This document shows, piece after piece, positions 26,276 through 35,831 of a stretch of 59,921 bases of DNA. Below the pieces are notes generated by a model. The model was not told where the DNA came from. It did no database searches and saw nothing but the letters and a program-made list of their open reading frames with translations. How positions within the stretch are numbered: position 1 is the stretch's first letter; each line of letters begins with the position of its first letter. The position numbers were made by a program, and so were the translations under genes. The stretch is from an uncultured Prevotella sp. (lineage in GTDB: Bacteria; Bacteroidota; Bacteroidia; Bacteroidales; Bacteroidaceae): positions 1-59,921 of the forward strand of contig CAKQPF010000015.1 in the NCBI GenBank assembly GCA_934256705.1, in the 5' to 3' direction.

Positions 26276-29200
26276 TTAGAACTGGATATTGATACCACCT
26301 GTGAAGGAGCGTACCTGAGAGTAGGATGTAGATGAAGAAGAGCTGATGAAGCTGCCGCGTGGGTCGTATCCCTTGCGCTTGCTCCAGTAATAGAGGTTGT
26401 CGCCTGATACGAATACTCTTACACTGCTCAGACCGATTGCGCTGACCCACTTGCGAGGGAATGTGTAACCGATGTTGATGTTCTGCAATGTCAAGGTAGA
26501 AGCATTGGTGAGGAAGCGGTCAGAGAGGTTTGTCGCGCTGTTGTCGCCATCCTGTACCGCGTACTGGAAACGTGGGATGTTGGAATCTCTGTTGGTCTCT
26601 GACCATGCGTTGTAGAGGTCCTTGTGCATTATGGTGCCGGTGTAACCTGAACGTGGGTTTGACATCATTGACTGATAGCCATAGTCTATACCCTTACCGC
26701 CGATGCTGTAGTTGAATGTAACGGCAACGTCAAGGTTCTTGTAAGCCACAGATGTGCTGAAGCCACCATAGAGGTCAGGATCGGATGTGCCGCAGTTGAA
26801 GAATGTAGCGGCGTTGGAAGCTGTCGTAGGAGTCATCTCTCCTGTTTCCTCATCGAGTTTCCACCATGAAGTGAGACCTTCTTCCGTCACGCCTGCATAT
26901 TTCTTAAGGCGGAAGGTATGCAGAGGAAGACCTTCACCTACGTAGTAGATACCGTCGGTATAGCCAGGATGTCCTTCGAGCATGCTGCCTCTGTTGTCCT
27001 CGTTGAGCATGGTAACCTCGTTCTTGTAGTGTGTAGCATTGACGTTGATGATCCATGAGAGGTCCTTTGTGCGGATAGGAATGAAGTGGAGATCAAACTC
27101 GACGCCCTTGTTGACCATGTCACCTACGTTGTCATAAGTACCGGCATAACCGGCTGACTGAGGTGCATATACGAAGCAGAGCATATCGGTGGTCTTGCGG
27201 CTGAAGTACTCGATGCTACCTGTGATGCGGCTCTTGAGGAGCTCGAACTCTACGCCTACGTTGAAGTTGCTGTTGGTTTCCCAAGTGATGAGAGGGTTAC
27301 CTACGGACCTCTGCTTGAAGCTCACCTGACCGTTGAAGTTCTCGATGCTGTAAGTATCAGTATAGTTGAAGTAACCGATAGCGTCGTTACCCTGCTGTCC
27401 CCATGAAGCCTTGAGTTTCAGCACGTCAACCCATGAAGTCTCAAACCAAGGCTCGCTGCTGATGATCCAGGCGCCTCCGAGAGAGTAGAAGTTACCCCAG
27501 CGGTGGTCAGGATGGAAGTTTGAGGAAGCGTCGCGACGATATGAAGCCTGGAGATAGTACTTGCTGTCATAGTCATACATCAGGCGTGAGAAGTAACCTT
27601 CAGTGTTGTAGTCCTTGCAGCCGCCGCCGTTCTCGTCAATCTTGACAGCGCCGCTGAGTTCCTGTGAACCGAAGTAGGAGAACATGTTCTCTCTGTCACC
27701 CCAGAGGTAGTTTGACTTGTACTTGTAGTTTTCATGACCTATCATTGCAGTGAAGCTGTGAACGTCAAACTTCTTTGAGTAGTTCACGATCTGCTGGAAG
27801 TTGAGTGCGAAGCTCTGGTCAGCCTGCTTTGACACGTAACCGCCAGGATATACCAGTGCCGTGTTGCCATAGAATGGCTGGATAGTGGATGTGGACTTCA
27901 TCTCATTGTTGGTCAGAGTGCCGTTGAATGTCATCTTCAGTCCTTCGAGAGGGCTGATGTCAGCATATCCGCTGAGAGTGATCACGTTGGTATATGAATT
28001 GTCCGTGTTCAACTGGTCAGCCTGGAGGAAGTTTCTCAGAGGTTCGAGGGAAGCCGGACGCTTGGCGCCGCCGTTGGTGCCGTCACCATAGTCGTACATC
28101 TTACCGTTTTCATCCATCATGATATTGCCGTCACCGTCGCGCATGAATACAGGGTAGATAGGCGCGAAGCGTGTGCAGATACCGAATACGGTCTGGTCAC
28201 CACCGGTCACGTTGTTCTGGTCAGAGTGGGTATAGTTGATGTTGGTGCCCACCTTGAGCCAAGGCTTTGCCTGGTAATCGGTCTTGAAGCGTGCTGTATA
28301 ACGCTCGAAGTCAGAGTTATACACGATACCCTGATTGTTCAGGTAACCGAATGAAGCATAGTAGGAAAGGTTGTTGTTGCCGCCTGTGATGCTCACGTTG
28401 TACTCCTGGCGGAGAGCGTTGCGGAATGCAGCGTCCACCCAGTCGTCAGGTGTCAGAGTGAAGATCTTGCCGTTATGATATACGCGGTTGCCCAGAGTGG
28501 CGTTAGGATTCATCCTGCCGTTGGTACCGATGAGGTACTCATTCTGAGGCACAGTATAGGTGATGTAGCCCAGACCGCCCTTGTCGCCGGTCAGACCCAT
28601 GGTATTGTTGGCTGCAACGTGAGCCTCATAAGCTGACATTCCCTTGTCGCGCACGTTGTAGTTGTAGAGAGCCTTGTAGTGCATCTCATAGTATTCTGCA
28701 GGGTCCTTGATGTAGTCGTAGTCGATGTTGCCACGCGTGTTCAGGCTCCACTTCGCATCCACGGTGATGGTAGCTCTGTCGGTCTTGCCTTTCTTGGTGG
28801 TAATCATGATGACACCGTTGGCACCGCGGGCACCGTAAAGCGCATTTGAAGCGGCATCCTTCAGCACTGTGATGCTCTCCACGTCGTTAGGGTTGAGGTT
28901 GTTCCAGCCGCCGTCGTAAGGTGCTCCATCGACGATGATCAGAGGAGAACTGCCGGCATTGATGGATCCGAAGCCACGGATAGCGAAATCAGGTGTAGAG
29001 GTAGGTGAACCTGAGGTGTTTGTCATCTGCACACCAGCAATCTCACCCTTCAGTCCGCTGAATACGTTGGTAAGCTGCTTTCTGTCTAACTGTTCGCCCT
29101 TGACCACGCCGGCAGAACCGGTGAACGAAGATTTCTTCTGCTCACCGAACGCTACTACGATGACTTCATCGAGTTCGCTCTCCTGAGTATGCATGCTGAC

Positions 29201-29470
29201 CTTCATCTTGTAGGCAGCCTTGATGGTGGTAGTCTCCATGCCGATGTAAGTGATGACGAGCACTTCACCCGGCTTAGCCTTAGGCAGCACGAATTCACCA
29301 TTGAGATCGGTAACGGTTCCTACGTTCTTGCCTTTCAGTTTTACTTGAGCGCCTATTACAGGTTCTCCATACTCATTGAGGACTCGTCCACCCACTTGGT
29401 TGGTGGACTGTGCCATTACTTGGCTTGTAGCCGCAAGCAATAGCGATATTAATAAAACCTTAATTCTCAT
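26276..29470 (-). CDS. SusC/RagA family TonB-linked outer membrane transporter
   Basis: 1064 residues: signal peptide (LLISLLLAATSQVMAQ), carboxypeptidase-D-like regulatory domain (GGRVLNEYGEPVIGAQVKLKG), a TonB-box-like ELDEVIVVAFGEQ, a plug domain ending LYGARGANGVIMITTKKGK, and a 22-strand barrel ending with aromatic-rich strands (FTGGINIQF). It imports large substrates across the outer membrane with energy from TonB. First gene of the operon with a well-formed promoter 340 bases upstream. Absence of glycoside hydrolases and presence of a C10 protease suggest peptide cargo, as for RagAB of Porphyromonas. Confidence 0.96.
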   Translation of the reverse strand: MRIKVLLISLLLAATSQVMAQSTNQVGGRVLNEYGEPVIGAQVKLKGKNVGTVTDLNGEFVLPKAKPGEVLVITYIGMETTTIKAAYKMKVSMHTQESELDEVIVVAFGEQKKSSFTGSAGVVKGEQLDRKQLTNVFSGLKGEIAGVQMTNTSGSPTSTPDFAIRGFGSINAGSSPLIIVDGAPYDGGWNNLNPNDVESITVLKDAASNALYGARGANGVIMITTKKGKTDRATITVDAKWSLNTRGNIDYDYIKDPAEYYEMHYKALYNYNVRDKGMSAYEAHVAANNTMGLTGDKGGLGYITYTVPQNEYLIGTNGRMNPNATLGNRVYHNGKIFTLTPDDWVDAAFRNALRQEYNVSITGGNNNLSYYASFGYLNNQGIVYNSDFERYTARFKTDYQAKPWLKVGTNINYTHSDQNNVTGGDQTVFGICTRFAPIYPVFMRDGDGNIMMDENGKMYDYGDGTNGGAKRPASLEPLRNFLQADQLNTDNSYTNVITLSGYADISPLEGLKMTFNGTLTNNEMKSTSTIQPFYGNTALVYPGGYVSKQADQSFALNFQQIVNYSKKFDVHSFTAMIGHENYKYKSNYLWGDRENMFSYFGSQELSGAVKIDENGGGCKDYNTEGYFSRLMYDYDSKYYLQASYRRDASSNFHPDHRWGNFYSLGGAWIISSEPWFETSWVDVLKLKASWGQQGNDAIGYFNYTDTYSIENFNGQVSFKQRSVGNPLITWETNSNFNVGVEFELLKSRITGSIEYFSRKTTDMLCFVYAPQSAGYAGTYDNVGDMVNKGVEFDLHFIPIRTKDLSWIINVNATHYKNEVTMLNEDNRGSMLEGHPGYTDGIYYVGEGLPLHTFRLKKYAGVTEEGLTSWWKLDEETGEMTPTTASNAATFFNCGTSDPDLYGGFSTSVAYKNLDVAVTFNYSIGGKGIDYGYQSMMSNPRSGYTGTIMHKDLYNAWSETNRDSNIPRFQYAVQDGDNSATNLSDRFLTNASTLTLQNINIGYTFPRKWVSAIGLSSVRVFVSGDNLYYWSKRKGYDPRGSFISSSSSTSYSQVRSFTGGINIQF

Positions 29471-30402
29471 AGTACGTTTCTTCTAAATTAATATGATTCT
29501 TCTTAGTATTTTGAGACACGGGGGAAAACAATTATCCATTTTTCGGAGGAAAAACAAGGGTAACTGTTCTTGGTTTTCAAGAACTGTCCTTTTAACGAAT
29601 TTTAATCAAACAAAAATCGACTTGTGACAATAACAAAATGCTACTGGCAAATAAGGAAGTGTCCGGTGTGTGGCAGTATTAGATTGTTGGACTGAACATG
29701 ACCGCTCTGAAACGATGCAACTCGTGCAACGCTTGCTTTGAAAATCTATCGTATATATGTATTTTCATAAGCGGTAGGGTGTGAAAACGGTATTAACGAT
29801 TCTTAAATTCGATTACAAAAATACAACAAAGTAAGCAAACTTCCAAACTTTTTCGTTAAAATTTTTGTTTTTTACTAACAAATAGCAAAAAACACCGAAA
29901 AACGGATGAATTTTGTACCTTTTAGTGATAAAAAGGTGCAGAAAGTCACCAAATGCGCCATATCTCAAAAATGCAGGAAAACACCGCTGTCGCTTAGCAA
30001 GTGTATTTCAGACACTTAGCAAATACGTACTGATACCCTCTTCTACACTTTTCCGTTACACCTTATTATATATAGAGGAAAACCGTGCCGGAAACCATGA
30101 TGTTCATATTTTCTCCCTCCTTCCTGCGCTCTCTGAACGACCATCCTTTCCATTCCTCTCCGCCATCCCACTGTCATTCCCGTTTCATCCCATCCTTTGC
30201 GCCCTTCCACCAGCCTTCCCCACCCTATTCCGTTCCCTCTTTCCGCCTCGCAAGATTCAACAAAAGCACCAGACACATATTTACAAAGGGTGTTGACAGG
30301 TGGCTTGATGTTTTATTTTCATCAGTGGTCGGCACTGCATGGAAGAAAGTATCAAGCGTAGCGAGAGTATTGTCTTCCTGGCAATGCTTGTTGTTTGGTT
30401 GT
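29471..30402. other. long intergenic region: susC promoter and leader, repeats
   Basis: 29471-29815 is the presumed susC leader. The promoter lies at 29816-29847. 30100-30250 is a pyrimidine-rich stretch (TCC/CCC) with no convincing gene. 30338-30415 holds a fragment of interspersed repeat B (AAGCGTAGCGAGAGTATTGT) and a TTGTTGTTTGGTTGTTTAGT low-complexity run also seen near 46150. Confidence 0.5.
29816..29847 (-). promoter_or_regulatory. promoter of the susC operon
   Basis: On the minus strand TTTG (29847-29844), a 20-base spacer and TATTTTTG (29823-29816) match the Bacteroidetes sigma factor consensus. Transcription would start near 29809 and leave a leader of about 340 bases before susC. 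Confidence 0.65.
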
Positions 30403-31301
30403 TTAGTTGTCTTGTTGCCAGAGACATTCTGTTTCCCAGTTTGGAGGAAAGCCCATAGCATGCACGTCTATATGTGGGTATTTCCGAAGCATGTTCTTGA
30501 AACGCAGGACAAAGGTGTTGCTTGGGTTTACGGTCTGTAAGAAATAAAGGATTATGGAAAGGCATAATATACTTTTTTTGTGTTGCTTGGCGTTGCTACA
30601 AATGGTAAGTCTGTACGTCTCGGAACCATTGCATTGATGCTTAGTGTTCGATTCCATAGACTGCTGTGGTGTGCGCAGATATTGCGGACATATACTATGG
30701 AATGCAACCATGATTCCATGACCGTATCTGACAAACCATAGAATCTTGCTACCCGACGACGTGCATGACCAGCATTAAGCCAACGATACATCATGGATAA
30801 CGTACCAAAGGAACTAACCTCAAAAGTCATCCAACTTGGAGGAAAAGGATTTGCATAATTTCGCTGAAAAGCGACAATTGATTCTTCATCGCTTCTGCGC
30901 AGTTCGTCATCTAAACTTCTCAACAAGGACGAGTGGCGAGTGGCATCACGGAAGTTTGAAGAATCAGCAAACCAGTAAATACCTGCCACATCACCCATTA
31001 TCAATGACAACTGTGTACGAATCGACACTTCTATTTTTTCCAATTCGGAACACACCATCTTTCTAAGTTCAGAATCAAACTTATATAGTTTGTATGCTTC
31101 TTCGAAAGTAATACCTGTCTTGAACTGGCGACTGTCTTTCAGTCGGAATGGTTTCAGGTAATTCTTCAATCTGAACATGCTGATGTTTCTCAGGAGATGC
31201 TGCGCCCGGATTTCGTCCTGAAAAGCCAGGCCTTCGGATTTCAATAAGCTAATCTGAGCCTCAACAGAAATCTGTGGTTGGTTATAGAATTGAACGGCCA
31301 T
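30403..31301 (-). pseudogene. Abi_2 (AbiD/F-like) abortive-infection protein, frameshifted
   Basis: The gene starts at the ATG at 31301 (MAVQFYNQPQIS). It runs through the Abi_2 domain (LLRNISMFRLKNYL, the helix LRKMVCSELEKIEVSIRTQL, and the HEPN-type RNICAHH) to a stop at 30552 after TKKVYYAFP. The expected family C-terminus (LSIILYFLQTVNPSNTF, then AMGFPPNWE) lies in the -1 frame and ends at 30403. Adding one C near 30562 joins them as KKVYYA-LSIILYF. An A7 run just before the shift (ACAAAAAAAGT) could instead allow -1 slippage. Abi_2 proteins limit phage growth by cell suicide, probably as RNases. A mutation, a sequencing error or programmed slippage are all possible. Confidence 0.75.
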
Positions 31302-31510
31302 AGTGTAAAAAAAGAAAAAAAACTTACCCTGAGCGCGCTGTTCTATCGGGAAGCGGGGTAAGTATGTTGATGCAAATATAGACAAAGGAATTGATATATA
31401 CAAGGAATTGGTAGGAAAACATTGGCGAAACATGTCTTTTTTAACATATTTACATTAAATCGGGGGATAAAGAGACCTCTTTTTAAAAATAAAGAAAAAC
31501 GGGTAATGGG

Positions 31511-31687
31511 GAAGTTACAAAATGAAAGCATAGATATTGCGGGGTAAAAGCTATGCTTTTGCGATGCAATATCTATGCTTTTGGAGGGTAATATCTATGC
31601 TATTGCACAGAGGGGGCTTTTTCAGCGTTTCCCGATATTTTCTTTAACCAAAACGGGCGAAAAAGTTATGATCTGTAAGTATGGCGA
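31511..31687 (+). repeat. interspersed repeat A, copy 1 (177 nt)
   Basis: Near-identical to the reverse complement of 46188-46364 without gaps, with roughly ten differences by eye. It contains several AAAGCATAGATATT / AATATCTATGCTTT palindromic units, then GAGGGGGCTTTTTC and TTTCTTTAACCAAAACGGGC. A shorter relative is at 58685-58770. Confidence 0.9.
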
Positions 31688-31720
31688 CTTGTTAAGCCGA
31701 ATCGCAGATATGCGGTCGGA

Positions 31721-33925
31721 TTACTTCACCACCTTTTTCTTGCCGTTGGAGAGGATGATGCCCTTGGCATTGGCAGGGACGCGCTTGCCAGCCACATTGT
31801 AATATACGTCCTTTGTGGCAATCTGGGCTGTCACATTGCTGATGGCAGTGGCCACTGAGCCCTTGAGCGTGATGGAGAACACCACCTGCTTGCCGGCAGG
31901 AGTGAAGGTGATGGAGCCGGTGGCAGTCACAGGGATGGAGTATGTCTTCACGATGTAATGGCTGGAGTCGGTCTTCTTGGGGAAGAGATACTTGTCGGCA
32001 CCGTATTTCGTGCCGTTTATCTCGGAGATATATGAGTCGGCATCAGCATAATTGTCGTAGCCCTTCACCTCCATTGACGTGATGGTCATGCCCGCGGGAA
32101 GGCTGATACCGTATTGAGTATCAGCCGAATATTTGATTCCATCCTCCTTTCCCTTGTCGCATGACTTGCTCTTGGCATTGGTCACGGTGACGGTGTAGTC
32201 GCCATCCACGAAGGTCCAGCTGGACTTCACTCCGATGGAAGTGCTGGTGGTAGCGTCGAGGTTTATCTCCACTTCCGTGGCGGTGCCCGGTTGGGGCTTT
32301 ACAGTCTCGACCTTCTTGAGCACAGGCCAGTATTCCTCATAGTTGGAATCGCCATCCTTCAGCTCGTCCTTCATGATGTCCTCCACGAGACTGTTGGCAT
32401 ACATCTCAAGGTTGGTGTAGTATTTCTTCTCGGAGTCGATGGTGTAAGCCTTTGCGTCGGATGGGTCGTTAGGGTTGAGACCCCACTTCGTTTCCCATTC
32501 GTCAGGAATGCCGTCACCGTCGGAATCGTAGCCGGAAGGCTGCTGGGCAGTAGGGAAATTCTTTTCCGTATAGCCGTTTACGTCTGCCACCACGTCGATG
32601 ATGCCCCATTTCTTGGTCACCGAACCCTTGTAGGTGGCAATGCCTTCGCGGCATTCCTTCTCGTAGCGTTCATCCACTTCGTCGCGGTGGAGTGATGCTC
32701 CGGCATGGTCGAGCACGCGCTCGTAAGCCTCGTCAGCGGTGTGGGTGGTGATACAGCCGATAGGACATTCCTCGTCCATGCGGATTCTTATCCAGCGCAC
32801 GCCGTTCTTCTCGATGCTCGGCACGGTGGCAGGATAGTATCTGTTCTTGTCCTTGGAGTAGTGGTCACCGTTCTCCGTGATGGTGCCGGAGTCGTATTCC
32901 ACACCGTTCCAGTCACGGTTGGCGGTCTTTGCACCGCTGCGCAGCTCCGTGGTGTTGCCCTTGATGTAGTAACGGCTGGTCATGTCATAGACATTGGAGT
33001 TATTTGCAGAGTTGCCTCCGTTGGCGATGGTGACGAGCGTTACGCGCTGTCTGTCGCTGTCATCCTTCGGGCCGTCCTTGTAATAATTGTTGACTATATT
33101 GATCTGACCGCCGCCAGGACCACCGTAGCAGGTGCTCTGCGCATTATACATGAGACAGTTGCGGAAATCCACATTCTCCGCCTCGAAGCAGTTGCTCCAT
33201 TTGTATTTGTCGTAATCGTAGTTGGAAGTATATCCGTTCCACTCGTATCTCGCACCGTTGAATCGCGGGCCGCGGTTTGACAGATGAGCCACGAGATTAT
33301 GGTGGAAACTGGCAAGTTTGCCGCCCCAGATGCCGCCATAGCCGTGTCCACCCTTGCCATGTCCGGCATTGGTCAGCGCTTCGGCGACGGTGCACCATTG
33401 CATCGTGAAGTTATTGTTGTCGTAGAAGGAAGCCACCTCGTCGATGCTCCATGAGAAAGAGCAGTGGTCGAAGATGATGCCCGTCTTGTGTCTCTGCGTG
33501 GAAGCGTCCGCACCGTCGTTGACATTGCGTTCCTGTCCGCGTCGGATGCGGATAAACCGGATGATGTTGTTGTTGCCCGGATTGACGGTATAGTATCGCA
33601 GTGTGATGCCCGGAGCAGGCGCGGTCTGTCCGAGAAGGGTGGTGTTGTCGCCGATGGAGAGGTCGGAATTGAGGGCGATCACTCCGGCAACGTCGAAGAC
33701 GACGATCTTCTTGCTGTTGCCTTTCACTGCCGCGCGGAGAGAGCCCGTGCCGCTGTCATTGAGATTAGTCACATGGATGATGTTGCCTCCCCGGCCGCCT
33801 GTGACGTAGCGTCCGTGGCCTTCAGCTCCTGGAAATGCCGGAGCCTTCCCGCTCTGTCCCATAGCCGGAATGACGGCAATGATGAGCACGGCAAGAATAG
33901 AGGCCAGTCTTGTCAGATTTGTCAT
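31721..33925 (-). CDS. secreted pectate lyase-like protein with C-terminal sorting tail
   Basis: About 734 residues from the ATG at 33925, chosen because it begins a clean signal peptide (TRLASILAVLIIAVIPAMGQ) and lies downstream of the promoter at 33957-33987, while the earlier Met at 33976 lies within it. The N-terminal half is a right-handed parallel beta-helix of the pectate lyase superfamily (AFPGAEGHGRYVTGGRGG, DHCSFSWSIDE, HHNLVAHLSNRGPR). Then come an aspartate-rich calcium-type loop (DSDGDGIPDEWE), a beta-domain and a tail (VYYNVAGKRVPANAKGIIL, NGKKKVVK). Probable action: cleavage of pectin-like uronate polymers outside the cell. Confidence 0.88.
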   Translation of the reverse strand: MTNLTRLASILAVLIIAVIPAMGQSGKAPAFPGAEGHGRYVTGGRGGNIIHVTNLNDSGTGSLRAAVKGNSKKIVVFDVAGVIALNSDLSIGDNTTLLGQTAPAPGITLRYYTVNPGNNNIIRFIRIRRGQERNVNDGADASTQRHKTGIIFDHCSFSWSIDEVASFYDNNNFTMQWCTVAEALTNAGHGKGGHGYGGIWGGKLASFHHNLVAHLSNRGPRFNGARYEWNGYTSNYDYDKYKWSNCFEAENVDFRNCLMYNAQSTCYGGPGGGQINIVNNYYKDGPKDDSDRQRVTLVTIANGGNSANNSNVYDMTSRYYIKGNTTELRSGAKTANRDWNGVEYDSGTITENGDHYSKDKNRYYPATVPSIEKNGVRWIRIRMDEECPIGCITTHTADEAYERVLDHAGASLHRDEVDERYEKECREGIATYKGSVTKKWGIIDVVADVNGYTEKNFPTAQQPSGYDSDGDGIPDEWETKWGLNPNDPSDAKAYTIDSEKKYYTNLEMYANSLVEDIMKDELKDGDSNYEEYWPVLKKVETVKPQPGTATEVEINLDATTSTSIGVKSSWTFVDGDYTVTVTNAKSKSCDKGKEDGIKYSADTQYGISLPAGMTITSMEVKGYDNYADADSYISEINGTKYGADKYLFPKKTDSSHYIVKTYSIPVTATGSITFTPAGKQVVFSITLKGSVATAISNVTAQIATKDVYYNVAGKRVPANAKGIILSNGKKKVVK

Positions 33926-33956
33926 TGGTAAATTGTAGTTAGTTGAGTTGTTGGTG

Positions 33957-33987
33957 CAAAGGTAATGTTTTTTCATCTAATGACAAA
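33957..33987 (-). promoter_or_regulatory. promoter of the pectate lyase-like gene
   Basis: Minus-strand TTTG (33987-33984), 19-base spacer, TACCTTTG (33964-33957). The predicted start point near 33950 fixes the translation start at 33925. Confidence 0.65.
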
Positions 33988-34119
33988 ATTCCGACAATAA
34001 AAAAATGTAATTACCCCGTTTCCTCCCCTCCCCTTTGTCCCCTTTGCCGTTTTCCTTGCCCTTTATGGCGGGTGGATGATAGTGGTTGCAGGATGGAGAG
34101 AGCGTTTCTTCGGCGCGAT

Positions 34120-35496
34120 TTATGAATTGATGCGCTCAAGCACCTTTTCCATCTGTCCGGCATAGTAGAACGGCAGGCTGTGAAGAACATAGTCCTTGCA
34201 CTTTATTATATTGCCGGTCTTGTCCTTCCTCTCTATATGAATGGAGTCGGTCCGTTCAGGATTGTTCCAGAAACGAACGGCATACCTGCAGTCAGAATCA
34301 AGCATGAACTCCTGAAGGGATTTCAGATGGGCGTTGTCTCCAGACTTCACCTCTATCGGAACAAGTCCATACTTGCGGCTGATATACAGATAATCGAGCT
34401 CCGCCTGCGAGTTTCGGCTTGCACGAACCCAGAAAGCCCTCTTGTCCAGAAATCTGCCGCTTTGCCCTATCAGCTCCTGACCGACGATATGTTCAGCCAC
34501 CTTTCCCCTCCATGCGTCATTGAGACTGTCAATGCCATACAGTTCCGATTGTATCCCTGCAGCGTAATTCATCAAACCGGTATCGAGCCACATAAGCCGC
34601 GGACGCTTTCTCATGTCAGGCACTATAGGCACATTTGTCTCCACGGAAGGATATACGAGTTCCAGCAGCATCGTCTTCTGCAGGGTCCTCATTGCCTCGC
34701 CCACCTCACGGCTTTTATAGTTGGAAGCAGCGAAATGGTCGAAAGTAATCTGCTCGTCGGCATAAGCCCATCCATTCATTATGATGTGACGGATGACATT
34801 ACGGCTCGTGTCGGAAGAGGTGTATTTCTCCACATCATCCATATATCCTGCTATCAGCGACTGATATATGGCATCAAGGGCGATGATGTCTGCCGTTTCC
34901 GCATATTCGGCTACAGCTTGCGGCATTCCTCCTACAAGGGCATACTTGTTGAATAATGCAGTGACATGACCATGCAGTGCCTCCGGTACAGCACCGGAGC
35001 AGACCATATCATGGAGCCCCTTCTCGCCGACAGCACCCAGAAATTCATCGAATGTGCAAGGACGGAGAACCATATACTCCACCCTGCCTACAGGAAAACT
35101 GACTTGCCTGTTGCGGTCAAGCATGGTTTCGAGCAGTGATCCGGCAGCAATCACATACACCTCGGGGTATTCCTCATAGAAATATCTGAGCATCTTTATG
35201 GCTATAGGGGAATTCTGTATCTCGTCGATGAAAATCAAAGTGGTGCCTTCATTCCTCATTTTGCCTCGGACGGCAAGCAGGATGGCATAAAGTTCCTTTA
35301 CAGGCATTTCCTTTTCGAAGATGCTCCTGTCGCTTATGTCGTCCAGATTGAATTTCATATAGACATCAAAATCCTTACCGAAGGCATCCACAAGTGAGGT
35401 CTTGCCTACCTGTCTTGCACCTCGGATGACCAATGGTTTGCGGTTTTCCTTCGCCTTCCAGGAACGTAACCAATCCAAAGCTTTTCTCTCAAACAT
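34120..35496 (-). CDS. AAA ATPase with DUF4143 (ATP-binding protein)
   Basis: 458 residues. AAA_14-type ATPase with Walker A GARQVGKT (26-33) and Walker B LIFIDEIQ (87-94), then a C-terminal DUF4143 domain with a nuclease-like pattern (AELDYLYISRKYGLVPIEVKSG: Asp, Glu-x-Lys). Proteins of this very widespread family have no settled function; transfer between genomes is common. It is a single-gene unit with its own promoter and an array of three 16-bp iterons just upstream, suggesting tight regulation. Confidence 0.88.
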   Translation of the reverse strand: MFERKALDWLRSWKAKENRKPLVIRGARQVGKTSLVDAFGKDFDVYMKFNLDDISDRSIFEKEMPVKELYAILLAVRGKMRNEGTTLIFIDEIQNSPIAIKMLRYFYEEYPEVYVIAAGSLLETMLDRNRQVSFPVGRVEYMVLRPCTFDEFLGAVGEKGLHDMVCSGAVPEALHGHVTALFNKYALVGGMPQAVAEYAETADIIALDAIYQSLIAGYMDDVEKYTSSDTSRNVIRHIIMNGWAYADEQITFDHFAASNYKSREVGEAMRTLQKTMLLELVYPSVETNVPIVPDMRKRPRLMWLDTGLMNYAAGIQSELYGIDSLNDAWRGKVAEHIVGQELIGQSGRFLDKRAFWVRASRNSQAELDYLYISRKYGLVPIEVKSGDNAHLKSLQEFMLDSDCRYAVRFWNNPERTDSIHIERKDKTGNIIKCKDYVLHSLPFYYAGQMEKVLERINS

Positions 35497-35532
35497 ATCT
35501 ATACCTTGTATCTTGATTATTGTTTATGGATG

Positions 35533-35564
35533 CAAAGGTAAGTAAAAAATGCCAGAATATCAAA
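35533..35564 (-). promoter_or_regulatory. promoter of the AAA/DUF4143 gene
   Basis: Minus-strand TTTG (35564-35561), 20-base spacer and TACCTTTG (35540-35533), 37 bases before the start codon. Confidence 0.65.
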
Positions 35565-35580
35565 TGTTTACATGATTATT

Positions 35581-35662
35581 TGTAACAAATCCAAACATAA
35601 AATCATTATTTCTTGTAACAAATCCAAACATGAAACCGCTGATTTCTGTAACAAATCCAAAC
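35581..35662 (+). repeat. three 16-bp iterons upstream of AAA/DUF4143 promoter
   Basis: TGTAACAAATCCAAAC occurs identically at 35581-35596, 35614-35629 and 35647-35662, a strict 33-base period (about three helical turns), so all sit on one face of the DNA. They lie directly behind the -33 element, where a regulator would bind. Confidence 0.85.
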
Positions 35663-35722
35663 CAAGCCACCGTGTCGTCCGCATCATCTGGCGATGAAAT
35701 CAGCGTCATGAGGCAACAAAAA

Positions 35723-35764
35723 AAGGACTGGATGCCAGAGCAAAAGCCCGGACTGCCAGTCCTT
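35723..35764 (-). terminator. terminator of the 288-residue secreted protein gene
   Basis: AAGGACTGG (35723-35731) pairs with CCAGTCCTT (35756-35764), with an inner TGCCAG/CCGGAC region. On the minus strand the stem is followed by a T-run (complement of 35717-35724). Confidence 0.65.
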
Positions 35765-35831
35765 ATATCTGCCCCCTTGCATCCCGGAAGAGGGGAAACG
35801 GGGGAGTGAATGCAATGTAGAAGTGAAGTGA

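Noticed and set aside
30085..30540. 151-codon plus-strand open frame in the gap upstream of susC
   Set aside because: Low-complexity Ser/Pro/Phe composition from a pyrimidine-rich stretch that runs into repeat sequence; no promoter, domain or family character.
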